Of a DNA stretch of 64,000 bases, positions 35,238 to 44,225 are shown in pieces (within the stretch, counting starts at the first letter, position 1; every line of letters starts with the position of its first letter). Made by a program: the position numbers and the translations under genes. The notes beneath the pieces were generated by a model that worked only from the letters and a program-made list of their open reading frames with translations, was not told the DNA's origin and ran no database searches. The DNA is from Streptomyces sp. ASQP_92 (GTDB lineage: Bacteria; Actinomycetota; Actinomycetes; Streptomycetales; Streptomycetaceae). The DNA is taken from NCBI RefSeq assembly GCF_025399895.1, contig NZ_JAODUA010000004.1, positions 310,001 to 374,000 of the forward strand, given 5' to 3'.

Positions 35238-38200
35238 ATGAACAGCACGTCCCCCTCGTCCCCCGTGGACGCGGGCACCCATGAGGTGCTGCGGGACCGT
35301 CTGGCCGCGCAGGCCGCCGAACTGGCCCGCCGGGCCGAGGCGCTCAACGCCCGCCGCGCCGACGAGTTCGGCTCCACCGAGCTGTCCCTCGTCGCCACCG
35401 AGCAGCTCCGAACCGAGGAGCCCTGCGTACCCCGTGACATCGTCGCGGTCGGCGGCCACCTGCTGTTCGGCTCCACCAAGGCGCTCGACCCCACCTCCGG
35501 GACGGCGGTGGGTGATGTCTTCGCGCTCCACGACCGCGACCTGACACGGCTGCCCGACGACGCCGTCCCCGGGCTGCTCGACGACCCCGCCTTCGTCCGC
35601 GAATTCACCGCCCTGTACCGCTACTACCGCGAGGCGCGCCTCCTCCGGCTCCGCCATGTGGAGGGCAAGCTGCTCGCCGTCTTCCGGACCGGGGAGACCG
35701 GCGGCGACATCCGTGTGCTGCGCTGGGCCCTGGACGCGGACGGCCGGGCCGCCTTCCTGGACGCCCGGGGCGAGCGCAACCATGTCTTCCCGCCCTCCCA
35801 CGACTTCGCGTGGACCGCCGCCACGCGCGAGGACCACGTCCTCGGCCGGCACCCCCATGTCCGCGTGGGCGGCGAGCTCTTCGTCTCGGCGGTCGGCGGC
35901 GCCCTGACCGTCAAGGTCGAGGACGACACCGAGACGGGCGAGGGGATCCACTCCGAACCGGTCGAGGAGCCGTTGCAGTCGCTGGCCGACGCGGACATCG
36001 AGTACGCGTATGTGGGAGGGCTGATCCTGCTCCGGGTGCGCCCGTACAGGGAGGAGGCGTGGCGCCACCTCGTCTTCACCCGCGCCACCAGCACGGTCGT
36101 ACGCCTCGACGGCATCGGGCAGGCCTGCCACCGGCTGCCCGAGGACCAGGGGATCGTCTTCCCGGGCGGCTATCACCTCGTCACCGGGGACTCCAAGACC
36201 TTCGACACCGCCACCGAGGGCCTGGAGTTCGAGCGGATGCTGCGCTCCCCCAACGGCGAGGACGTGCTGTACGCGTTCCACGCCCACGCCGAGGGCCGCA
36301 GCCTGCTCCTGCCGTACAACGTGATCCGCCGGACGGTCACCACCCCGCTGTCCTGCCACGGGTACGCGCTCTTCGACGACGGCACGCTCGTGGTGCTGCG
36401 CGCGGACCCCGCGGGGGCCGACGCCGAGCCGGGCCGCGTCCACCCGGTGCAGCGCTGGCATTCTCCGTATGTCTCCGACACCTACGCCGCCGCCCACCCG
36501 GCCGGCGAGGGCGCGCTGGCCCGTATCGGCAACGCGGACCTCGTGCGCGGCATCTCCGACTCCCTGTCCGTCGCGCGCACGATCGTCACCACCGCCGCGC
36601 CCACGACCGGGGTGTACGAGTCACTCCTCGCCGGCTGTACCCGGGCCATGGACCAGCACCACTGGCTCGGTGAGCCGGCGGTGGGTGACCTGCTCGGGCC
36701 GCTGCGGCAGATCCGGACCACCGCCGAGCAGGTCCTGGCCGAGTTCGAGACCGTCCAGGCTCTCACCCGGCAGGCCTGCGACGCACTGGACGGGGCCGCC
36801 GCGCAGATCACCTCTCTGGTACGCCGCGTCCGCGGCGAGGCTCCCCGCGCCGCCGCCGACTGGGTGGCGCGGCTCACCGAACTGCGGCGCGCGCAGGGCC
36901 ACTTGATCACCCTTAAGGAACTGCGCTACGTCGACGCCCTGCGTATCGACGCCCTGGCCGCGGACCTCTCGGCCGACATCACCACCTTCGCCCAGCGCGC
37001 CGTGGCCTTCCTGGCACGCGAGGACGCGTTCGCCGACCACCACCTCGACATCGAGCGGCTGACGTCGCAGGCGGAGGGGATCGCCACGGTCGCCGACGCC
37101 GTCCCGGTCGCCGAGCGGCTCGACACGCACACCGATCACCTGAGGACCGTCACCGAGGTGGTGACCGGCCTCGACGTGGGTGACGCCACCGTCCGCACCG
37201 GCGTCCTGGAGCGGATCGCGGACGTTCTCGGCGCCGTCAACCGGGCCCGCGCCACCCTGCACGCCCGCCGCCGCGATCTCCAGGCCCAGGAGGGGCGGGC
37301 CGAATTCGACGCGGAAATGGCCCTGTTGGGGCAGTCCGTCACCGCCGCCCTCGCCGCCGCCGACTCACCGGAGAGCTGCGACGAACAGCTCGCGGGGCTC
37401 CTGCTGCGGCTGGAGAACCTGGAGTCCCGGTTCGCGGAGTCCGAGTCCTCTCTCACCGATCTGGGCGCCCGGCGCGCCGAGGTGTACGAGGCGTTCTCGG
37501 CCCGCAAGCAGACCCTTCAGGACGCCCGCGCCCGCCGCGCGGAACTCCTGGCCGACTCGGCGGTCCGTGTCCTGGAGACCATCGCCCGCCGCCTCGCGGG
37601 ACTCGACGACACGGACGCGGTCAACACCTACTTCGCCTCCGACCCGATGGTCGCCAAGGTCCGCCGGACCGCCGAGGAACTGCGCGAACTCGGCGACCGG
37701 GTACGGGCCGAGGAGTTGGAGGGGCGTATCAAGGCGGCCCGCCAGGAAGCCGGGCGGGCGCTGCGCGACCGCACCGAGCTGTACTCCGACGGCGGCCGGA
37801 CCGTGCGTCTGGGCCGGCACGCGTTCGCGGTCAACACCCAGCCCCTCGATCTCACCCTGGTGCCGCACGGCGACGGCCTGGCCTTCGCGGTCACCGGCAC
37901 CGACTACCGCTCCCCCGTCACCGACCCCGCGTTCACCGCCACCCGCCCCTTCTGGGGCCAGACGCTGCCGTCCGAGAACGGGGACGTCTACCGCGCCGAG
38001 TACCTCGCCGTCCGGCTGCTGACCGAGCACGGCCCGGCCGCACTGGCCGACGCCGATCTGCCCGCGCTCGTCCGCGCCGCCGCCGAGGCCGCGTACGACG
38101 AAGGGTATGAGCGCGGCGTCCACGACCACGACGCCACCCTGATCCTGAGCACCCTTCTCCGGCTGCACGAGAGCGCGGGCCTGCTCCGCCATCCGCCCTC

Positions 38201-40115
38201 GGCCCGCGCCCAGGCCCAGCTCTTCTGGGCCCACCGCACGACGAACGCGGACCGCGCGGCCTGGACCCGCCGCGCGGCTTCGCTGGCCCGCGCCCGTGCC
38301 GCCTTCGGCCTCACCCCGGCCATCAACGACCTGTGCGCCGAACTGGCCCTCGCCATGGAAGGCTCCGCGCAGGCGGCCGAGTACCTCTTCGAGGAGCTGA
38401 CCCGCGCCCCCGACGGCTTCGTCACCAGCGCGGCGGCCCGCACCCTGATCGACAAGTTCCGCCGCTCGGTGGGCACTTCGGCGTACGACGACGACCTGGC
38501 CGCCCTCACGTCGGCGGCGGACCGGCGCCAGCTCGTCGAAGCCTGGCTGACTTCCTATGCCACGGCCTCGGGTGAGCCTCTGGACGACGGCGATCTCGCG
38601 GAGGCGGTGGCCGTCGAGCTCTGCCCGGACCTCGTCCGCTACGACTCCGACGCGGACGTCACGGCAACGGTCGAGGGACTCCTCGGAACCCACCCCCGCA
38701 TCACCCGGACCCGGTCCCTGACCGTCCGCATCGATGAACTCCTCGCCAGAGTGGGCGAGTTCATCGAGCGGAACTCCGCCGGGTTCCGCGACTACCAGCA
38801 CCGGCGCACCGCCCTCGTCTCCGCCGAACGCGCCCGTCTACGGCTGAGCGAGTACACGCCGAAGGTCATGTCGTCCTTCGTCCGCAACCGCCTCGTCGAC
38901 GAGGTCTACCTCCCCCTCATCGGCGACAACCTCGCCAAGCAGCTGGGCACCACCGGCGACACCAGGCGGACCGACAGCAACGGCCTGCTGCTGCTCATCT
39001 CCCCGCCGGGATACGGCAAAACGACCTTGATGGAGTACGTCGCCGACCGGCTCGGCCTGGTCCTGGTCAAGGTCAGTGGCCCGGCTCTGGGCCACGCGGT
39101 CACCTCGCTCGACCCGGCCGAGGCGCCCAACGCCACCGCCCGCCAGGAGGTCGAGAAGCTCAATTTCGCTCTGGAGGCGGGCAACAACACCCTGCTCCAC
39201 CTCGACGACATCCAGCACACCTCACCGGAGCTGCTCCAGAAGTTCATCTCGCTGTGCGACACGACTCGTCGCATGGAGGGCGTCCGGGATGGCGCCACCC
39301 GCGGCTACGACCTGCGCGGCAAGCGCTTCGCCGTCTGCATGGCGGGCAACCCGTACACCGAGTCCGGGCAGCGCTTCCACATCCCCGACATGCTCGCCAA
39401 CCGGGCCGATGTGTGGAACCTCGGCGAGGTGCTGACCGGCAAGGAGGACGTCTTCGCGCTGAGCTTCGTCGAGAACGCGCTCACCTCCCACCCCGTCCTC
39501 GCCCCGCTCGCCGGCCGCGACCGCGCCGACCTCGACCTGCTCGTACGCCTCGCAGCCCGTGACCCGGCCGCCCGCGCCGACCGGCTCACCCATCCCTATG
39601 GCCCGGCCGAACTCGACCGCGTCCTGGCGGTGCTGCGGCACCTGCTCACCGCCCGGGCCACCGTCCTCGCGGTCAACGCCGCCTACATCGCCTCGGCCGC
39701 CCAGTCCGACAGCACCCGCACGGAGCCCCCGTTCCAACTCCAGGGCTCGTACCGGAACATGAACAAGATCGTCGCGCGGATCGACCCCGTCATGAACGAC
39801 ACCGAACTCTCCGCGCTCATCGACGACCACTACACCAGCGAGGCCCAGACCCTGACCACGGGCGCCGAGTCCAACCTACTCAAACTGGCCGAGCTGCGCG
39901 GCACCCTCACCGCCGAGCAGGCCGCCCGCTGGACGGAGATCACATCGGTTCACGTACGCACCCAGGCGCTCGGCGGCCCCGAGGGCGACCCGCTCACGCA
40001 CGCGGTGGCCGCGCTCGGCCTGCTGGCGGACCGCCTCGCCGCCATCGAATCCGCCATCACCCGCGCCGGCCTCAGGACGCCGCGCGGCCCCGGCGTCCGC
40101 CACTCCCGCGGATGA
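35238..40115 (+). CDS. Giant DUF3686-AAA ATPase ('DNA repair ATPase' family)
   Basis: Protein of 1625 residues. An N-terminal DUF3686 region includes the hallmark LPEDQGIVFPGGYHLVTGDSKTFD near 297-320, preceded by beta-rich sequence (YVGGLILLRVRPYREEAWRHLVF). A long helical middle with coiled-coil character (about 450-850) follows, then a further alpha-rich region. The C-terminal AAA module has Walker A SPPGYGKTT near 1255, Walker B LLHLDDIQ near 1320 and sensor-like MAGNPYTESG near 1368. ATG 35238 (MNSTSPSSPVD) starts after GGGAG. The family name 'DNA repair ATPase' is inherited and not demonstrated. Adjacent flotillin and OB-fold genes suggest membrane-associated remodelling. The last 44 bp overlap a convergent small gene. 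Confidence 0.88.
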   Translation: MNSTSPSSPVDAGTHEVLRDRLAAQAAELARRAEALNARRADEFGSTELSLVATEQLRTEEPCVPRDIVAVGGHLLFGSTKALDPTSGTAVGDVFALHDRDLTRLPDDAVPGLLDDPAFVREFTALYRYYREARLLRLRHVEGKLLAVFRTGETGGDIRVLRWALDADGRAAFLDARGERNHVFPPSHDFAWTAATREDHVLGRHPHVRVGGELFVSAVGGALTVKVEDDTETGEGIHSEPVEEPLQSLADADIEYAYVGGLILLRVRPYREEAWRHLVFTRATSTVVRLDGIGQACHRLPEDQGIVFPGGYHLVTGDSKTFDTATEGLEFERMLRSPNGEDVLYAFHAHAEGRSLLLPYNVIRRTVTTPLSCHGYALFDDGTLVVLRADPAGADAEPGRVHPVQRWHSPYVSDTYAAAHPAGEGALARIGNADLVRGISDSLSVARTIVTTAAPTTGVYESLLAGCTRAMDQHHWLGEPAVGDLLGPLRQIRTTAEQVLAEFETVQALTRQACDALDGAAAQITSLVRRVRGEAPRAAADWVARLTELRRAQGHLITLKELRYVDALRIDALAADLSADITTFAQRAVAFLAREDAFADHHLDIERLTSQAEGIATVADAVPVAERLDTHTDHLRTVTEVVTGLDVGDATVRTGVLERIADVLGAVNRARATLHARRRDLQAQEGRAEFDAEMALLGQSVTAALAAADSPESCDEQLAGLLLRLENLESRFAESESSLTDLGARRAEVYEAFSARKQTLQDARARRAELLADSAVRVLETIARRLAGLDDTDAVNTYFASDPMVAKVRRTAEELRELGDRVRAEELEGRIKAARQEAGRALRDRTELYSDGGRTVRLGRHAFAVNTQPLDLTLVPHGDGLAFAVTGTDYRSPVTDPAFTATRPFWGQTLPSENGDVYRAEYLAVRLLTEHGPAALADADLPALVRAAAEAAYDEGYERGVHDHDATLILSTLLRLHESAGLLRHPPSARAQAQLFWAHRTTNADRAAWTRRAASLARARAAFGLTPAINDLCAELALAMEGSAQAAEYLFEELTRAPDGFVTSAAARTLIDKFRRSVGTSAYDDDLAALTSAADRRQLVEAWLTSYATASGEPLDDGDLAEAVAVELCPDLVRYDSDADVTATVEGLLGTHPRITRTRSLTVRIDELLARVGEFIERNSAGFRDYQHRRTALVSAERARLRLSEYTPKVMSSFVRNRLVDEVYLPLIGDNLAKQLGTTGDTRRTDSNGLLLLISPPGYGKTTLMEYVADRLGLVLVKVSGPALGHAVTSLDPAEAPNATARQEVEKLNFALEAGNNTLLHLDDIQHTSPELLQKFISLCDTTRRMEGVRDGATRGYDLRGKRFAVCMAGNPYTESGQRFHIPDMLANRADVWNLGEVLTGKEDVFALSFVENALTSHPVLAPLAGRDRADLDLLVRLAARDPAARADRLTHPYGPAELDRVLAVLRHLLTARATVLAVNAAYIASAAQSDSTRTEPPFQLQGSYRNMNKIVARIDPVMNDTELSALIDDHYTSEAQTLTTGAESNLLKLAELRGTLTAEQAARWTEITSVHVRTQALGGPEGDPLTHAVAALGLLADRLAAIESAITRAGLRTPRGPGVRHSRG

Positions 40116-40386
40116 CGCCCACGGCCCACCGCAGGCACTCCACCGCCAGACCGAGAACGATCAGCGTCAGACAGACGTGCGCCGCCATCCAGGACCCGGA
40201 GGTGACGCCCCGTGCCCACGAGGCGATCCACGGGCCGGCGTCTCCGAGATCCCACAGCGGGCGCCGCGGAAACTCGGCACCGACCGCCTGACCGAGGCAC
40301 CAGCTCGCCCCCGCCAGAGCCGCCAGACAGACGGCGGCGATCGCAAGTCTCCCCAGCACCGGACGCCGCTTCACCACCTGATCCAT
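40072..40386 (-). CDS. Small two-helix membrane protein
   Basis: Protein of 104 residues with two hydrophobic segments (LAIAAVCLAALAGASWCLGQAV and MAAHVCLTLIVLGLAVECLRWAV) and a basic tail. ATG 40386 has a very strong AAGGGGGG 5 bp upstream, and TATAGT at 40411-40416 (minus strand) could be its -10 box. The gene runs against the ATPase gene and overlaps its last 44 bp. I do not recognise a family. It may belong functionally to the flotillin/ATPase locus, but opposite orientation argues for separate control. Confidence 0.6.
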   Translation of the reverse strand: MDQVVKRRPVLGRLAIAAVCLAALAGASWCLGQAVGAEFPRRPLWDLGDAGPWIASWARGVTSGSWMAAHVCLTLIVLGLAVECLRWAVGVIRGSGGRRGRAAS

Positions 40387-40660
40387 GCCGCCCCCCTTCA
40401 AGGTCCCGTCACTATACGGGCGGTGCCGCTGTGCGCCCGGGCGGGTCCGTCGGGAGTTGGATGCCGCATCTCTGCCGAAGGAGACCGCCGGCCGGTCCCG
40501 TTCCACCGATCGGCGCCATCGCAACGCGGGACCTGAAAGAAGCCTCGGCCCGGGTGCCTACGGTGTGCAGCACGGTGGCCCGGGCGGAACCCCGGCGGGC
40601 CGGTGCACCGGATGGCCGAGGCCGCCGCACCCACGCCGGGCCCGCCTCGTTGTGCGGACC

Positions 40661-41491
40661 ATGACGTTCACCCCCCGCCGCTCGCTGCGGCTCACCATGT
40701 TGCTGTCGGCGCTGCTGCTCACCGGAAGCGGCGTAGCGGCCGCGCAGGCCGTGGCACCGCCCCAGGGCGGTTATGTCGCTCTCGGCGACTCCTACTCCTC
40801 CGGTCTGGGCGCCGGCGACTACCGGGGCGGAGGGTCGTGCCGACGCAGCGCCCGCTCCTACGCGCAGCTCTGGGCCGCCGCCCACCCGGCCAGGCGCTTC
40901 GACTTCACGGCCTGTTCCGGAGCGACGAGCCGGGATGTCCTCACCAGCCAACTGGGGCCCTTGAACGAGGGAACCGACCTCGTCAGCATCACCGCCGGCG
41001 CCAACGACGCCGGTTTCGCCGATGTGATGACGGTCTGCTCCCTGAACGGCGACGACGCCTGTCTGAGCAGGGTGGCCCAGGCCCGTACGTACATCGAGAA
41101 GACCCTGCCTGCCGCGCTGGACACCACGTACGGCGCCATCAGGAAGAAGTCACCCAAGGCCCATGTCGTCGTCCTCGGCTACCCCCACCTCTTCGCCCCG
41201 CACCGCACCTGCGCGCGCGGCATGACCGAGCCGAAGCAGGCCACGCTCAACGCCGCCGTGGATGTCATCAACCGTGTGATGTCCCAGCGGGCCGCCCAGC
41301 ACGGCTTCACCTTCGGCGATGTCACCCGGCGCTTCGCGGAACACGGTGTCTGCTCCACCTCCCCGTGGATCCACCCCCTCACCCTCCCGGTCAGCGAGTC
41401 CTACCACCCCACCACCGACGGTCAGGAGCACGGCTACCTCCCCGAGTTCACCGGGCTCGCCCCACGCGCGGGCGCGCACCGCGGCGTGTGA
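40661..41491 (+). CDS. Secreted SGNH-hydrolase family lipase/esterase
   Basis: Exported protein of 276 residues. A signal peptide (RRSLRLTMLLSALLLTGSGVAAAQA, cleavage near 30) leads to block I ALGDSYSSGLGAGDY with the nucleophilic Ser. Further blocks are CSGATSRD, ITAGANDAGF (block III Asn) and SWIHPLTLPVSESYHPTTDGQ, which supplies the catalytic His. Six or more Cys suggest disulfide bonds, as in the Streptomyces exfoliatus/rimosus-type extracellular lipases. The ATG at 40661 begins the signal peptide; the in-frame stretch upstream is not signal-like. Confidence 0.9.
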   Translation: MTFTPRRSLRLTMLLSALLLTGSGVAAAQAVAPPQGGYVALGDSYSSGLGAGDYRGGGSCRRSARSYAQLWAAAHPARRFDFTACSGATSRDVLTSQLGPLNEGTDLVSITAGANDAGFADVMTVCSLNGDDACLSRVAQARTYIEKTLPAALDTTYGAIRKKSPKAHVVVLGYPHLFAPHRTCARGMTEPKQATLNAAVDVINRVMSQRAAQHGFTFGDVTRRFAEHGVCSTSPWIHPLTLPVSESYHPTTDGQEHGYLPEFTGLAPRAGAHRGV

Positions 41492-41820
41492 CGTTCGGCG
41501 AGAAGGTTTCGGGAGAGGGCGTTGCGTGGCCCTGCCGTTCCGTGCCGAGACGACCTCCGGCACGCCCATCACCCATCAGGGCCGCCGGAGAGCGCTCGTC
41601 GTGTGCCTGGGCGTTGATTCCCGCCCTGGGCGACATACAGGGAGGATCCCGCAATACCGCCGCTCCCTGCACTACCTTCCTTCGCATGGTCACGGCCGAG
41701 GGCTGCCCCTCCGTCCCCGCTCGGCCGCCCGCCGACGGGCCGCCTCGGTCACGGGGTCGGCATGGGCGGCCTTGGCCATGCATACAGACCGAACGAGTGG
41801 GAATGCGCTAACCAATAGCT
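41492..41820. other. Intergenic region without recognised gene
   Basis: Gap between the SGNH lipase and the DUF5133 gene. Frames here overlap each other without ribosome-binding sites or conserved sequence, and I see no hairpin of note. The lower-GC stretch around 41775-41818 (catacagaccg, taaccaatag) is the likely promoter region for the DUF5133 gene. Confidence 0.45.
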
Positions 41821-42093
41821 GTGACGAGAGGGCGTGCCGCGGTGCTTGAACCCCATCCGAAGACTCTACGGATTCTCCTTGCGCGTTACGCCGAGGCCCG
41901 CATCACTCAGGCGCAGACCAAAAGCGCGTCCGCGGCCAGGGAGATCGACGACGTCGTCCACGCGCTCTGCGCCGCGACCTCGACGACCTGTGTGGAGGAT
42001 GCCATCGCCGCTGCCGACCTCCTCCTCGCGGCGAGCAGCAGCTGCCAGAGCCCCGCGGGTGTGGCCATGGACCAGGCGGATCTCGCCGCGTAA
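41821..42093 (+). CDS. DUF5133 domain-containing protein
   Basis: Protein of 90 residues whose core HPKTLRILLARYAEA followed by EIDDVVHALCAATSTTCVEDAI and AADLLLA matches the short helical DUF5133 family, common and multicopy in Streptomyces. Its role is unknown; members are often near secondary-metabolism or regulatory genes. GTG 41821 is used; a second GTG at 41841 is out of frame. It has no membrane segment or signal peptide. Confidence 0.7.
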   Translation: MTRGRAAVLEPHPKTLRILLARYAEARITQAQTKSASAAREIDDVVHALCAATSTTCVEDAIAAADLLLAASSSCQSPAGVAMDQADLAA

Positions 42094-42197
42094 CGGGTTC
42101 TTGGATCTTCGGATCACGCTCCGGCTCCGACTTCGGCTCCGGGCAGAGCCTGATCGACGACCGGAAGCCGTGCTCCTCCCCCAGAAGCCGTGCCGCC

Positions 42198-42467
42198 CTA
42201 CCCCGGGCGCCCTGCCGCCTTCTTCACCCGGGATTCGACGTCCTGCCGGCCCTCGCCATGGTCGTTCGCATAGGCGGTGACGGCCGCCTGCATGTCTCGC
42301 GCGAGATCCCGCCATGCCCGCCACGCCGTCTCGTACGTCTGCGACTGCCGCGCCGACCACGGACGGGTTCCCGGCGGCCCGTACTGCGCCCGCAGGCTCT
42401 CCGCCTGGGCGTGCGCGGCCTCAACCGCGCGGTGCATCTCGACGAGTTCCTCGGAGGTGTGCGCCAC
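42198..42467 (-). CDS. Small helical protein of unknown function
   Basis: Protein of 89 residues starting at a GTG: MAHTSEELVEMHRAVEAAHAQA, then YETAWRAWRDLARDMQAAVTAYA and a basic tail. It looks like a soluble helical-hairpin protein; similar short proteins are familiar from Streptomyces, without known function. The ribosome-binding site is weak. It is convergent with the DUF5133 gene across about 100 bp. Confidence 0.6.
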   Translation of the reverse strand: MAHTSEELVEMHRAVEAAHAQAESLRAQYGPPGTRPWSARQSQTYETAWRAWRDLARDMQAAVTAYANDHGEGRQDVESRVKKAAGRPG

Positions 42468-42673
42468 GGTCGCCGATCATAAGCGGGCACACCCGGCGCC
42501 CCGGGCACGACCCTCACGACTCGGCGGGCAGTACGCGGACAAGCGGGGGCCGGGTCTCGCGGTAAGAGGAGGGTCCATCGACCTCCCCAGGCGTCCTGAC
42601 CCTCCCCCGACCCAGCAGCCCCCGCCTACCCCGCTTTGTCGTGCTCACGCGCCCGGTCTGAGCAGCCCGTGCC

Positions 42674-43705
42674 TCATGCCAGCGCGTTCACCGCTGCCGC
42701 GAAGACGCGGGGCAGCCGGGTGGCGGCGGGCACGATGAGCGGGGCGAGTGTGGCGTGCCGACGGGTCCTGACCAGCAGCTCCGTCAGGAGGCGGTGGCGG
42801 CGGGTCACCCGGCTCCAGTCGTCCTCGTAGCGGCCGGGGGTGCCGCGGTGGACGTTGCGGACCAGGGCTTCGGCGGCGCTGAGGGCGAGGGAGACGCCTT
42901 CTCCGGTCAGCGCGTCGATGTACCCCGCCGCATCACCGACGAGCAACACCCGCCCGTGGCAGCGGGTCCGCGACCGCTGGCGCAGCGGACCCGCTCCGCG
43001 TACCGAAGTGACCGCCGCCGATTCGGGAAGGCGGGCCGCCAGTTCGGGGAAGGCCGCGAACTGGGCACTGTAGGGGGCCCGCCGGGACGTCAGCAGTGCC
43101 ACGCCGACCAGTTCGGGGCCGAGGGGGGTGACGTACGCCTCTCCGTGCGGTCCCCAGTGCACCTCGACGTACGAGGACCAGGGCGCCACCGCGTAGTGGC
43201 GGCGCAGCCCGTATCGGGGCGCCGTGGCGCTTCTCATGTCCAGGCCGAGGGAACGGCGGAGCGGCGAGTGGAGCCCGTCCGCGGCGACCAGCCACTTGGC
43301 GCGCAGTCCGGTGCCGGGCACGGTCACGCCCGTGCCGTCCTGCTCCACCTCGCCGACGCGCAGCGGCAGTACGGGAACTCCCGCGTCCATGACGGCCTGG
43401 TGCAGGGCGCCGTGCAGCCCGGTGCGGCGAGCGCCGAGGCCGGGGCCCTCCCGGAACTCCGCCTGGGCCCGAAGCGGCCCTTGCACATAGCTGATTCCGG
43501 TGATCGGCAGCCCGGGAACGTTCAGGCCCAGCGCGCCGAGTGCGCGTACGGCGCCGGGCATCAGGCCCTCTCCGCACGCCTTGTCGACGGGCGCCGGGCG
43601 GGGTTCGGCCACCACCACGTCGAGGCCGGCGCGTGCCGCGTGCAGGGCGGTCGCGAGTCCGGCCGGCCCGCCTCCGGCGATCAGCAGGTCATGGCAACGG
43701 TTCAC
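42674..43705 (-). CDS. FAD-dependent oxidoreductase of the geranylgeranyl-reductase/PHBH type (SrsC-like)
   Basis: Flavoprotein of 343 residues with the dinucleotide motif IAGGGPAGLATALHAARAG at the N-terminus, the middle LVAADGLHSPLRR (DG motif) and GDAAGYIDALTGEGVSLAL (GD motif). It is the third gene of an operon (type III PKS, ICMT-like methyltransferase, flavoprotein) matching srsABC of Streptomyces griseus. There SrsC hydroxylates the alkylresorcinol ring en route to a quinone. By position it should do the same here. ATG 43705 overlaps the methyltransferase stop (ATGA in the minus strand). Confidence 0.85.
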   Translation of the reverse strand: MNRCHDLLIAGGGPAGLATALHAARAGLDVVVAEPRPAPVDKACGEGLMPGAVRALGALGLNVPGLPITGISYVQGPLRAQAEFREGPGLGARRTGLHGALHQAVMDAGVPVLPLRVGEVEQDGTGVTVPGTGLRAKWLVAADGLHSPLRRSLGLDMRSATAPRYGLRRHYAVAPWSSYVEVHWGPHGEAYVTPLGPELVGVALLTSRRAPYSAQFAAFPELAARLPESAAVTSVRGAGPLRQRSRTRCHGRVLLVGDAAGYIDALTGEGVSLALSAAEALVRNVHRGTPGRYEDDWSRVTRRHRLLTELLVRTRRHATLAPLIVPAATRLPRVFAAAVNALA

Positions 43706-44217
43706 GCCGCAACGGCCCCGGCCAGGGCGCTGTTCTCACAGCGGATGCGTACCGCGAGCAGCAGGGCGTTGGCGGCGGTGAACGCCGCCGCGGTCAGCCA
43801 GGCGGTGTGGACGAGCGGCAGCGCGAAGATCTCCACCACGACGGCGACGTAGTTGGGGTGGCGCAGGAACCGGTACGGGCCGGTGGCGACCAGACGGGTG
43901 TCCGGGATGACGATGACCCGGGTGTTCCAGTACGGGCCGAGTGTGGTGATGCACCACCAGCGCAGGGCCTGCGCGAGAAGGGCCAGCGCCAGCATGGGCC
44001 ATCCCAGGGCGGGCACGAACGGCCGGTCGGCGAGGGCGGGTTCGGCGAGACAGCAGACGAGCAGGCCCGTGTGCAGGACGACCATGACCGGGTAGTGGCC
44101 CCGGCCGTGTTCCACGCCGGCGCGGGCGAGGGTCCAGTTCGCGTTGCGGCGTGCGACGACCAGTTCGGCAACGCGTTCGGCGACGACGGCGAGAACGAGC
44201 AACGTGTACCAGTGCAT
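43702..44217 (-). CDS. Isoprenylcysteine carboxyl methyltransferase-like membrane O-methyltransferase (SrsB-like)
   Basis: Membrane protein of 171 residues with about four to five helices and the ICMT-type SAM site: YWNTRVIVIPDTRLVATGPYRFLRHPNYVAVVVEI, in which RHPNY and the following Glu are the family signature. In the srs operon the homologue O-methylates alkylresorcinol. ATG 44217 has GAGGGA just upstream; GTG 44229, overlapping the PKS stop as GTGA, is possible and would add four residues. It sits between the type III PKS and the flavoprotein. Confidence 0.85.
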   Translation of the reverse strand: MHWYTLLVLAVVAERVAELVVARRNANWTLARAGVEHGRGHYPVMVVLHTGLLVCCLAEPALADRPFVPALGWPMLALALLAQALRWWCITTLGPYWNTRVIVIPDTRLVATGPYRFLRHPNYVAVVVEIFALPLVHTAWLTAAAFTAANALLLAVRIRCENSALAGAVAA

Positions 44218-44225
44218 CGGATCCC

